Shown piece by piece: positions 8,896-16,065 of a DNA stretch of 31,115 bases. The notes below the pieces were generated by a model. That model made no database searches. It saw nothing but the letters and a program-made list of their open reading frames with translations, and was not told the origin of the DNA. Positions within the stretch are counted from its first letter, which is position 1. The number at the start of each line of letters is the position of its first letter. The DNA comes from an uncultured bacterium (GTDB lineage Bacteria; Actinomycetota; Coriobacteriia; Coriobacteriales; Eggerthellaceae): positions 1 to 31,115 of the forward strand of contig CAJMOJ010000017.1 of NCBI GenBank assembly GCA_905215035.1, given 5' to 3'. The translations under genes were made by a program, and so were the position numbers.

Positions 8896-10293
8896 CTAAA
8901 TATCTAAACCTTCATAGTCATCATCTGCGCCAGCGCCTTCGTATTCAAATTCAACGCCTAAGATACGGACCTCATCTCCGTCACGAGCACCGGCTTTTTC
9001 AAGCGCCTTATCAAGACCGAGTCGTTTAAAACGATGCTGCAAAAACGCGACTGCCTCATCATTTTCCCAGTCTGTCTGAATTACCATGCGCTCAATCTGT
9101 TTTCCGGTAACACGAAATACGCCTGGTTCTTCCTCAGCAATAGTAAAACGCTTATCACGCTGATCACGGCGATGTTGCCAAACTTGTTCGAACTCAAGAT
9201 TTTGAGCTTCTTCTTCCTTACGCTGTTCGCGAAGTGTCTGAACAAGCGCACCGGTTGCCTGTTTAAGCGCCTCAATTCCCTCACCGGTCACTGTCGAGGT
9301 GACAAATAATTTTGGATTAATGGGGCTCTCATCCAAACGAAATTCATCGTTATCTACCGCAGCAAGCGCATCAGCCCGTACTACCTGCGCTAATCGCTTC
9401 GCTGCTTCTTGAGCACCTGGCATATCTATTTTGTTACCCACAACAATACAAGGACGTTCTGAGAGCTCATGCGCATAGAGATCAAGCTCCCGCTTGATGA
9501 TCTCGTAGTCCTCTACAGGATCACGTCCTTCATAACCACCCGACAAGTCAACAACATGCAAGATGATAGCTGATCGCTCAATGTGGCGTAAAAATTCATG
9601 TCCTAGGCCTTTGCCTTCATGCGCACCTTCAATAAGCCCTGGTACATCAGCTACAACATAGTTATAATCATTGGTTTTAACGACTCCTAAATTAGGAACA
9701 AGAGTGGTAAAAGGGTAATCGGCAATTTTTGGCTTGGCTGCAGAAATACGTGCAATCATAGACGATTTACCAGCTGAAGGCATTCCAACGAGCGCTGCAT
9801 CAGCCATAAGCTTCATTTCAAGCTCAATCCAACCCTCTTCTCCTGGAACACCAAGCTCGGCAAATGCGGGGGCACGACGAGTAGGTGTCACAAAATGCGT
9901 GTTACCACGTCCACCAATACCACCACGCGCAACAATGATTGATTCGCCATCATGAACTAGATCAGCAATCATCTCACCGACCTCTTTGGTTTCCTCGTTA
10001 TATTCACGCACGACAGTACCAACAGGGACTTTAAGAATAAGATCATCACCTGTTGCACCATGCATACGGCTTCCTTTTCCATGAGTCCCACGATCCGCTT
10101 TAAAATGATGCTTAAAGCGATAATCAATCAATGAAGAGACATTCAGATCTGCCTGGACAATAACATTTCCACCATGTCCTCCATCGCCCCCATCGGGGCC
10201 TCCTTTAGGCACATGAGCCTCGCGTCTAAAAGACATACATCCCGCACCGCCATTTCCGGCAGTCACATGAATGCGAACTTTATCGGTAAACAA
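8896..10293 (-). CDS. obgE: Obg-family GTPase
   Basis: Ribosome-associated GTPase acting in large-subunit assembly and stress control. The 465-residue protein has the glycine-rich Obg domain (1 to about 160, with MSFRREAHVPKGGPDGGDGG), then the G domain with G1 GMPSAGKSS at about 170-178, G3 DVPGL and G4 NKID. A C-terminal OCT domain follows at about 365-445 and an acidic tail ends the protein. The start codon is TTG, with GGAGAG five bases upstream; the N-terminal MFTDKVRIHV matches the family start. It follows rplU-rpmA, separated by a terminator, the common rplU-rpmA-obgE order. Confidence 0.96.
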   Translation of the reverse strand: MFTDKVRIHVTAGNGGAGCMSFRREAHVPKGGPDGGDGGHGGNVIVQADLNVSSLIDYRFKHHFKADRGTHGKGSRMHGATGDDLILKVPVGTVVREYNEETKEVGEMIADLVHDGESIIVARGGIGGRGNTHFVTPTRRAPAFAELGVPGEEGWIELEMKLMADAALVGMPSAGKSSMIARISAAKPKIADYPFTTLVPNLGVVKTNDYNYVVADVPGLIEGAHEGKGLGHEFLRHIERSAIILHVVDLSGGYEGRDPVEDYEIIKRELDLYAHELSERPCIVVGNKIDMPGAQEAAKRLAQVVRADALAAVDNDEFRLDESPINPKLFVTSTVTGEGIEALKQATGALVQTLREQRKEEEAQNLEFEQVWQHRRDQRDKRFTIAEEEPGVFRVTGKQIERMVIQTDWENDEAVAFLQHRFKRLGLDKALEKAGARDGDEVRILGVEFEYEGAGADDDYEGLDI

Positions 10294-10337
10294 GATATCT
10301 CTCCTCTTGATAAGTTTTATCTGATTCTAATAGAAAA

Positions 10338-10358
10338 GCCTCCTGGAATGCAGGAGGC
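10338..10358 (-). terminator. Rho-independent terminator after rpmA
   Basis: An 8-bp perfect GC-rich stem (GCCTCCTG/CAGGAGGC) with a 5-nt loop. On the minus strand it is followed by TTTTCTATT. It separates the rplU-rpmA ribosomal transcript from obgE; partial read-through would still supply obgE. Confidence 0.88.
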
Positions 10359-10390
10359 TCAAACATTAATAATATGATGTAGACAGGTTG

Positions 10391-10642
10391 TTATGCCAAA
10401 GGACGAACGTGAACCTTACGACGTGCACCTTGAGTGTATTCAACCACTCCGTCGCACAATGCAAACAAGGTGTCATCTTTGCCGCGTCCTACATTCTCAC
10501 CTGGGTGAATGTGAGTACCACGCTGACGAACCAAAATTACACCAGTTCCTACGGTCTCACCAGCAAAGCGCTTGCATCCAAGGCGCTTGGACTGAGAATC
10601 ACGACCATTACGGATGGAACCTTGACCTTTCTTGTGTGCCAT
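10391..10642 (-). CDS. rpmA: 50S ribosomal protein L27
   Basis: Large-subunit protein whose N-terminal tail reaches the peptidyl transferase centre. The 83-residue sequence starts MAHKKGQGSIRNGRDSQSKR and contains RQRGTHIHPGENVGRGKDDTLFAL, both diagnostic. It lacks the cleavable N-terminal extension of Firmicutes L27. AGGAGG lies 7 bases before the ATG. It follows rplU by about 20 bases and ends at a terminator. Confidence 0.98.
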   Translation of the reverse strand: MAHKKGQGSIRNGRDSQSKRLGCKRFAGETVGTGVILVRQRGTHIHPGENVGRGKDDTLFALCDGVVEYTQGARRKVHVRPLA

Positions 10643-10662
10643 GAGAGAACCTCCTCTTAGAT

Positions 10663-10983
10663 CTATTCAGCCTTGTCGGCGCCAACAGCAACAATCTTGA
10701 CACGGGTCAAATTCTGACGATGACCACGCATCTTCTTGTAGTTCTTGCGCTTCTTGAACTTAAATACGAGCTGCTTGTCACCCTTGAACTGCTCAACAAC
10801 CTCAGCCTCAACTTTAGTCTTAGCAGCCTCTGCAGGATCAGCAGTAACCGTGGTGCCGTCTACGATAGCAATAGCGGGAAGCTCAACTTTAGATCCAACC
10901 TCAGCATCAAGCTTCTCTACATTTAAGTAATCTCCAGCGGCGACCTTATACTGTTTGCCGCCAGTCTTAATAATTGCGTACAT
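10663..10983 (-). CDS. rplU: 50S ribosomal protein L21
   Basis: Large-subunit protein that binds 23S rRNA. The 106-residue sequence begins MYAIIKTGGKQYKVAAGDYL and contains FKFKKRKNYKKMRGHRQ, typical of L21. AGGAGA gives a clear ribosome binding site. It is the first gene of the rplU-rpmA pair; a plausible promoter lies at 11022-11050. Confidence 0.98.
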   Translation of the reverse strand: MYAIIKTGGKQYKVAAGDYLNVEKLDAEVGSKVELPAIAIVDGTTVTADPAEAAKTKVEAEVVEQFKGDKQLVFKFKKRKNYKKMRGHRQNLTRVKIVAVGADKAE

Positions 10984-11021
10984 CGAATATCTCCTACTAA
11001 TGTGTTCAAACGCAAGCCGTT

Positions 11022-11067
11022 ACCTTATCAGTAATCAGCCCACAAGTCAATGAAGCAACGCTTCATT
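11022..11067 (-). promoter_or_regulatory. Probable rplU promoter with adjacent palindrome
   Basis: On the minus strand TTGACT (11045-11050) and TAAGGT (11022-11027) are 17 bases apart, a plausible -35/-10 pair of the TTGACN/TANNNT type. The perfect inverted repeat AATGAAGC-GTT-GCTTCATT (11049-11067) overlaps the first two bases of the -35 element, so it is either an operator or the polA end hairpin. The assignment is by motif only. Confidence 0.5.
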
Positions 11068-11117
11068 TTATAAAAAATATTTGCTTTTTATTGCGCCACG
11101 CTTTTTGGCGATGGGAT

Positions 11118-13772
11118 CTAATGTGCTTGCGCCCAATTCTGGCCAGGGGAAACATCAACCAGAAGTGGCACCGACAAGTCAATCACCGACTCCATTATTT
11201 CTTTGACTAGAGCAGACACTTCATCGAGTTCAGCGTGAGGAACTGAAAGATCAAGTTCGTCGTGCACTTGCAACATCAAAGAACTCTTTAAACCGCGTGC
11301 AAGTAGTTCAGTCTGCACACGGCGCATAGCTATTTTAATTATATCAGCAGCACTACCCTGCATAGGATGATTCATTGCTGTACGCTCACCAAAGCCACGC
11401 TGAGCGGCATTAGAGGCAGAAAGTTCTGGGATATAACGACGTCGACCGAACAATGTCTCTACATACCCTTGCTCATGAGCTTTAGCCACCGTTTCATCCA
11501 AATACTGACGGACACCAGGATATGCCTCAAAGTAACGATCAATCATTTCTTTGGCATCAGCAAATGGTATATCCAAGCTTTGCGATAATCCAAATGCTTG
11601 CTGACCGTATACAATGCCAAAATTAACAGCCTTGGCACGGCTGCGCAAAAGCGGAGTAACCTCGTCAAAAGGAATACCAAACACACGACTTGCGGTACGC
11701 GCATGAAAGTCAGCTCCTGAATTAAAGGCGTCGATCAAATGTTCGTCGCCTGATAAATGAGCTAAAAGACGCAGCTCAATTTGAGAATAGTCTGCTGAAA
11801 CAAACACCTCTCCTTCATGCAGCGGAATAAAGCATTCGCGAATCTTGCGACCAAAGTCGGTACGAACAGGAATGTTTTGCAAATTAGGATCTGATGAAGA
11901 AAGGCGTCCCGTTGTTGTTACCATCTGATTGTAGGACGTATGAATACGTCCATCAGAGGTATTAGCCATCTTAGGCAGCGAATCAATATAGGTTGATTTT
12001 ATTTTTGCAAATTCACGATAACTCATAACGAGAGCAGGCAATTCATGGTTTTTCGCTAACTCTTTAAGCACGGTGGCATCAGTTGAATAGCCACGCCGAG
12101 TTTTCTTAATAGGAGTTAAATCCAAAACCTCAAACAAAATATGAGCGAGCTGTTTGGGGGAATCAATATTAAATTCCTCACCAGCAAGCATATAAATTTG
12201 ATCACGCAAAACGCCTAATTCTGCATCGGCATCAGCAGCCAGTTCTGCCAGGCGATGCTTATCAAGTGCAGCCCCTGTCCGCTCCATCAAACAAAGCACT
12301 GACACTAAAGGCGCATCGATATCTTCATACACTTGATCAGAAGTGCGCTCTTGAAGACTTTTGCGCACCTCTTGAGCCAATAGCTTGACTAAGTAGGCTT
12401 CTTGGGCATGCTGAAGCGACTTATCCTCAAGCTCTGGCACAACAGTTCCTAAATAAGCCGAAGTAAGCGTATTGAGATCATAGGTTGATTCATTAGAGTT
12501 AACCACATATGCAGCTAACGACACATCAAAAAACGTTGCATCAAGCACCTCTTGGCTTGACACAAAAGCCTCTTCAGCAGTACTGCGAGGATAAACTTGA
12601 TCAATCAGATGCTTAACATCGATAGCAGCAAATGAGCCCTCACGCAAAAGCTCAGTAAGAGCAGTTTGGGCATACTCCCCCGAAAGAAGCGCGGTACCGT
12701 TTTCAGGGAGCGAAACAGCAAGAGACAGTTCTGGCTCGAAAAGACTTGCTTGCTCTGCAAGTGACCACGCAAGCGCCACTTCTTCTTTTCCAATAAGACC
12801 CCGAAGCGTTTCGAGTGCCTCCTCGCCATATATAAATGGCTCAACAGCATCATAGGTGATCGTTGAAACGCCCGCTAATCCTTGCAAGCCATCTTCTTGC
12901 ATAAATCCTAAAACTTTTGCAAGCTGAGACTTAAAGCGCAGCTCCTCAAACACTTGAGTAACAAGAGCTGGATCAAACGATGGAAAATGAATGGTCTCAA
13001 GATCAATCTCATCTTCAAGGGGCACATCAGTGATAATGGTAGCAACTTGGCGTGATAGAAACGCTGCATCCTCATTGTCACGCAAATTTTCTAGCTGCTT
13101 ACCTTTAAACTTATCGAGATTCTCATAGATCCCTTCAAGATTTCCATACGTTTGGAGCATAGAAGAAGCCCGCTTATCACCAATACCAGGAACGCCAGGG
13201 ATATTGTCAGAGCTATCACCTTTAAGACCTAAAAAATCTCTAAATTGGTCAGGTCGAACACCGTAGCGCTCTTCAACTTCTGCAGGACCATATACAACAA
13301 CATCCGTGATACCTTTTTTAGTGGTAACGATACGCGTTAAATCGCTTGCAAGTTGATAAGCATCCTTATCTCCCGTAACCAAAAGTGTCTTAATACCAAG
13401 CTTTTCATCACGTGCAGCGATAGTGCCTAAAATATCGTCGCCTTCCCATCCTTCCAGCATAACAACAGGGATATCGAGAGCACCTAAAATACGCTGAATT
13501 ACGGGAAATTGGACACGCAACGCATCATCCATATGAGGGCGCTGCGCCTTATACTGCTCAAGAGCCTCAATACGAAAAGCGGGGCGTCCTTTATCAAATG
13601 CACAAATAATAGCATCGGGATGTTCGGTCTCAATAAACTTGATCAGCATTTGCATAAAACCAAATGCCGCATTGGTGGGTGTACCATCAGGAGCTGTCAT
13701 GGCGGGCGGCACCGCATGATAGGCCCTATGCATTAATGAGTTGCCGTCAATTACCGCTATTGTTTTGTCCAT
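11118..13772 (-). CDS. polA: DNA polymerase I, proofreading-deficient type
   Basis: Repairs gaps and removes RNA primers. In the 884-residue protein, residues 1 to about 290 are the 5' nuclease domain (VIDGNSLMHRAYHA, VTGDKDAYQL, FLGLKGDSSDNIPGVPGIGDK). About 315-480 is a degenerate 3'-5' exonuclease domain, and the rest is the family A polymerase with motif A SADYSQIELRLLAHLSGD, motif B RSRAKAVNFGIVYG and motif C LQVHDELD. The exonuclease acidic residues are not conserved: no DxE motif is seen, so proofreading is probably absent, as in Bacillus Pol I. Its ATG abuts the stop of the regulator gene upstream (TAAATG), so its ribosome binding site lies inside that gene. Confidence 0.97.
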   Translation of the reverse strand: MDKTIAVIDGNSLMHRAYHAVPPAMTAPDGTPTNAAFGFMQMLIKFIETEHPDAIICAFDKGRPAFRIEALEQYKAQRPHMDDALRVQFPVIQRILGALDIPVVMLEGWEGDDILGTIAARDEKLGIKTLLVTGDKDAYQLASDLTRIVTTKKGITDVVVYGPAEVEERYGVRPDQFRDFLGLKGDSSDNIPGVPGIGDKRASSMLQTYGNLEGIYENLDKFKGKQLENLRDNEDAAFLSRQVATIITDVPLEDEIDLETIHFPSFDPALVTQVFEELRFKSQLAKVLGFMQEDGLQGLAGVSTITYDAVEPFIYGEEALETLRGLIGKEEVALAWSLAEQASLFEPELSLAVSLPENGTALLSGEYAQTALTELLREGSFAAIDVKHLIDQVYPRSTAEEAFVSSQEVLDATFFDVSLAAYVVNSNESTYDLNTLTSAYLGTVVPELEDKSLQHAQEAYLVKLLAQEVRKSLQERTSDQVYEDIDAPLVSVLCLMERTGAALDKHRLAELAADADAELGVLRDQIYMLAGEEFNIDSPKQLAHILFEVLDLTPIKKTRRGYSTDATVLKELAKNHELPALVMSYREFAKIKSTYIDSLPKMANTSDGRIHTSYNQMVTTTGRLSSSDPNLQNIPVRTDFGRKIRECFIPLHEGEVFVSADYSQIELRLLAHLSGDEHLIDAFNSGADFHARTASRVFGIPFDEVTPLLRSRAKAVNFGIVYGQQAFGLSQSLDIPFADAKEMIDRYFEAYPGVRQYLDETVAKAHEQGYVETLFGRRRYIPELSASNAAQRGFGERTAMNHPMQGSAADIIKIAMRRVQTELLARGLKSSLMLQVHDELDLSVPHAELDEVSALVKEIMESVIDLSVPLLVDVSPGQNWAQAH

Positions 13773-14447
13773 TTACGCGCTCCAAAGGTAGCCTACTCCA
13801 CGCACAGTCTCAAGATGCTGTGATAACTCGGGGCCTAGCTTAGCACGGACGCGACGAACATGCACATCTACGGTACGCGAACCACCAAAGTAATCGAATC
13901 CCCAAACGCGACGCAAAAGAGCATCACGAGAATAGGTGCGGCCTGGATGTGTTACCAAAAATGCCAGCAACGCATATTCAAGATAGGTAAAATCAACGGG
14001 CTCACCCGCTACCGTCACCTGATAGGTTGCCAAGTTAATAGACATACTATCAACTGAAATAAAATCATGAGATGAAGATTCATTACCAGGCCAAAGAAGC
14101 TGCTTTATGCGCAAGGTGCATTCTTCTTGGCTTGCTGAACTAACAACAAAATCAGATTTTACTCGTACAGGAAGGCGTACATGAGAAAGTAGTGCTTGCG
14201 GAACTATGATTAGCATAGCTGCACCACCATCATCAGCAAGCGCCTCTTCTACTTTTGCAATGTTTCCGGCAGTTTCGGGCATTGCTTCATAAATTACCAG
14301 ATCGTGCTGTGGGTTTTCCGAAAGTAGGCTCTTAAATTGCATTGATGAACCCGCCGATACATCAATATCAAAACCTGATAAGACCGCTTGAAACTTATGA
14401 GCATTATCAAGGCTATCAGCAATAAAGATAACGTTTTTGCGCTGCAT
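13773..14447 (-). CDS. glnR: GlnR-like orphan OmpR-family regulator
   Basis: Probable nitrogen-metabolism regulator. Residues 1 to about 115 form a diverged receiver domain. In DLVIYEAMPE the residue aligned with the phosphoacceptor aspartate is Glu54, and the usual conserved lysine motif is not evident, so ordinary phosphorylation is unlikely. About 128-224 is a winged helix with WGFDYFGGSRTVDVHVRRVRAKLGPE (split here: WGFDYFGGSRTV and DVHVRRVRAKLGPE), closely matching actinobacterial GlnR as I recall it. No histidine kinase gene is nearby. The gene starts 9 bases after glnA, with GGAG across the glnA stop, and touches polA. GlnR identity is inferred from the DNA-binding domain, the missing Asp and the glnA neighbour; a general OmpR-type regulator is the alternative. 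Confidence 0.8.
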   Translation of the reverse strand: MQRKNVIFIADSLDNAHKFQAVLSGFDIDVSAGSSMQFKSLLSENPQHDLVIYEAMPETAGNIAKVEEALADDGGAAMLIIVPQALLSHVRLPVRVKSDFVVSSASQEECTLRIKQLLWPGNESSSHDFISVDSMSINLATYQVTVAGEPVDFTYLEYALLAFLVTHPGRTYSRDALLRRVWGFDYFGGSRTVDVHVRRVRAKLGPELSQHLETVRGVGYLWSA

Positions 14448-14456
14448 GACTAACTC

Positions 14457-15800
14457 CTACAAAACAGCCAAATAGCGGTCAAGTTCCCACTGGGTTACTT
14501 GATGTTGATATTCATCCCATTCTTTGCGTTTGTAATCCACTAAGAACGAATGAATATGCTCGCCTAGCACTTCTTTCATCAATTCAGAACGTTCAAACGT
14601 ATCGAGTGCTTCTCCCAAATTGGAAGGCAACGTCTTGATGCCAATTTCGTTAAGCTCATGGCGTGTATACGTAAAACGAGAAGGATCCTCAAAAGGAGGC
14701 TGCAAGACAAGCTCATCTTCGATTCCTTTAAGACCTGCAGCGAGCAATACTGCAAAAACAAGATAGGGATTTGCTGCCGGGTCAGGCGAGCGCAATTCGA
14801 CACGACAGGCATCTTCCTTGTCAGGCTTATAACCTGGAATGCGCACTAACGTTGCGCGATTATTGCGTGCCCACGTAATACCAACAGGCGCCTCACCACC
14901 GGGAACCAAACGCTTGTATGAATTGATAGTCGGATTAGTAATCAAAGAGAACTCTGGCGCATATTTAAGAAGACCAGCAATATAGTGTTTAGCTATTTGA
15001 GAAAGGTTATAGCCCTCAGGATCATGTGGATCAAAAAATGCATTATTACCATCACCATCAAAGAGGCTCATATGAACATGCATTCCACTTCCTGGCTCAG
15101 ATGCAATAGGCTTAGGCATAAATGAGGCATGTACTCCATACTTCATAGCCACCTCTTTAACAACCATTTTATAGGTCATAACACTGTCAGCCATAATAGC
15201 CGCATCCGCATAACGTAAATCAATTTCATGCTGCGATGGGCCATTTTCGTGATGAGAATACTCCACAGGAATACCCATACGCTCGAGCGTCAAAATAGTG
15301 TCACGACGCATATCAGATGCATTATCAAGACTCGTGAGATCAAAATAGCCGCCTCTATCAAGTGGCACCGTACCTTCTTGATCTTTAAAGTAATAAAACT
15401 CAAGCTCAGGGCCCACATTCATAACGTAGCCCATCTCCTCAGCTTTTGCCGTAACAGCATCAAGCACATGACGCACATCGCCATCAAAAGGTTCTCCTTG
15501 CGGAGTTTTAATACTGCAAAACATACGGCCAACCGCATTTTTCTCAGGACGCCAAGGAAGAATCTGAAATGTTGAAGCATCGGGAAACGCCAGCATGTCC
15601 GATTCTTGCGTAAAAGAAAAACCACGCACGCAACTCGCATCAAAGCCCATACCCTCTTCAAACGCATGCTCAAGTTCTGAAGGAATTACCGCAAACGATT
15701 TCATGTTGCCTAAAACATCGCAAAACCAGAAACGAACAAAATGAACATCACGGCTTTTGATTGTTTTGAGAACAAAATCCTGATCAGGACTGATAGCCAT
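14457..15800 (-). CDS. glnA: Glutamine synthetase, type I (alpha-like)
   Basis: Makes glutamine from glutamate, ammonia and ATP. The 447-residue protein has the GSI signatures FDASCVRGFSFTQESDMLAFPD, GPELEFYYF, HHENGPSQHEIDLRY, GSGMHVHMSLFDGDGN, SYKRLVPGGEAPVGITWA and VELRSPDPAANPYL. The C-terminus EWDEYQHQVTQWELDRYL and the absence of an adenylylation tyrosine motif (NLYDLP) point to the alpha type, controlled by feedback rather than adenylylation. The start at 15800 is chosen because AGAAAGG lies 7 bases upstream and MAISPDQDFVL fits the family; an in-frame extension to 15887 has no binding site and runs through the leader hairpin. It leads the glnA-glnR-polA cluster. Confidence 0.96.
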   Translation of the reverse strand: MAISPDQDFVLKTIKSRDVHFVRFWFCDVLGNMKSFAVIPSELEHAFEEGMGFDASCVRGFSFTQESDMLAFPDASTFQILPWRPEKNAVGRMFCSIKTPQGEPFDGDVRHVLDAVTAKAEEMGYVMNVGPELEFYYFKDQEGTVPLDRGGYFDLTSLDNASDMRRDTILTLERMGIPVEYSHHENGPSQHEIDLRYADAAIMADSVMTYKMVVKEVAMKYGVHASFMPKPIASEPGSGMHVHMSLFDGDGNNAFFDPHDPEGYNLSQIAKHYIAGLLKYAPEFSLITNPTINSYKRLVPGGEAPVGITWARNNRATLVRIPGYKPDKEDACRVELRSPDPAANPYLVFAVLLAAGLKGIEDELVLQPPFEDPSRFTYTRHELNEIGIKTLPSNLGEALDTFERSELMKEVLGEHIHSFLVDYKRKEWDEYQHQVTQWELDRYLAVL

Positions 15801-15823
15801 AGCTGAACCTTTCTTGAAAAATA

Positions 15824-15848
15824 CACCCCATCGATTAACAATGGGGTG
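15824..15848 (-). terminator. Terminator-like hairpin in the glnA leader
   Basis: On the minus strand CACCCCAT and ATGGGGTG pair perfectly over 8 bp around a 9-nt loop and are followed by TATTTTTC. The structure ends about 23 bases before the glnA start and just ahead of its ribosome binding site, so it resembles an attenuator rather than the end of an upstream gene, none of which reads into it. Confidence 0.6.
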
Positions 15849-15893
15849 CACTACATTGCTATCAAACGCACAACAAGGCAGATACAAAGAGAA

Positions 15894-15923
15894 CTACGCT
15901 AATCTTGCTTGCGTACTCACCAT
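15894..15923 (-). other. Possible 9-codon leader peptide in the glnA leader
   Basis: An ATG followed by eight sense codons and TAG encodes MVSTQARLA with a single glutamine codon. The upstream GTGGGTG is only a weak ribosome binding site. This may be chance; it is recorded because it lies inside the candidate attenuator region. Confidence 0.15.
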
Positions 15924-15959
15924 CAAACAACACCCACAAGATGTAGTGCTTTTATGGTA

Positions 15960-15992
15960 AGTATAAAGCGCTTTATATTTCAATCAAGTTAC
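15960..15992 (-). promoter_or_regulatory. glnA promoter with GlnR-box-like element
   Basis: On the minus strand TTGATT (15982-15987) and TATACT (15960-15965) are 16 bases apart, a good -35/-10 pair. GTAAC-N6-GAAAT (15977-15992) surrounds the -35 and matches the actinobacterial GlnR consensus gTnAC-N6-GaAAc at all but the last base. The perfect 16-bp palindrome TATAAAGCGCTTTATA (15962-15977) fills the spacer and overlaps the -10. The geometry suggests repression or tight dual control of the glnA-glnR-polA transcript. Confidence 0.6.
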
Positions 15993-16065
15993 AAGCACTC
16001 GTATGGATTGGATTTCTAAACCAAGATGTGTGGCACCATGAAAGCGCCTTTATTATGAAAGCTTC

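Larger units (their letters stand above)
15801..15953 (-). promoter_or_regulatory. Candidate structured glnA leader RNA
   Basis: The predicted untranslated leader is about 150 nt. GCACTACAT near its 5' end (plus 15941-15949) is perfectly complementary to ATGTAGTGC (plus 15848-15856), which directly abuts the terminator-like hairpin. Inside, TACGC/GCGTA can form a small stem. A GGGTG shortly after the first arm could instead pair with CACCC of the hairpin's 5' arm. It does not resemble the cyanobacterial glnA-motif riboswitch as I recall it. Regulatory function is inference. Confidence 0.45.

Noticed and set aside
14457..15887. Longer glnA start at 15887 (extra 29 residues)
   Set aside because: The extension starts at TTG without a ribosome binding site, runs through the leader hairpin and has no match to GS N-termini; the ATG at 15800 has a good site.
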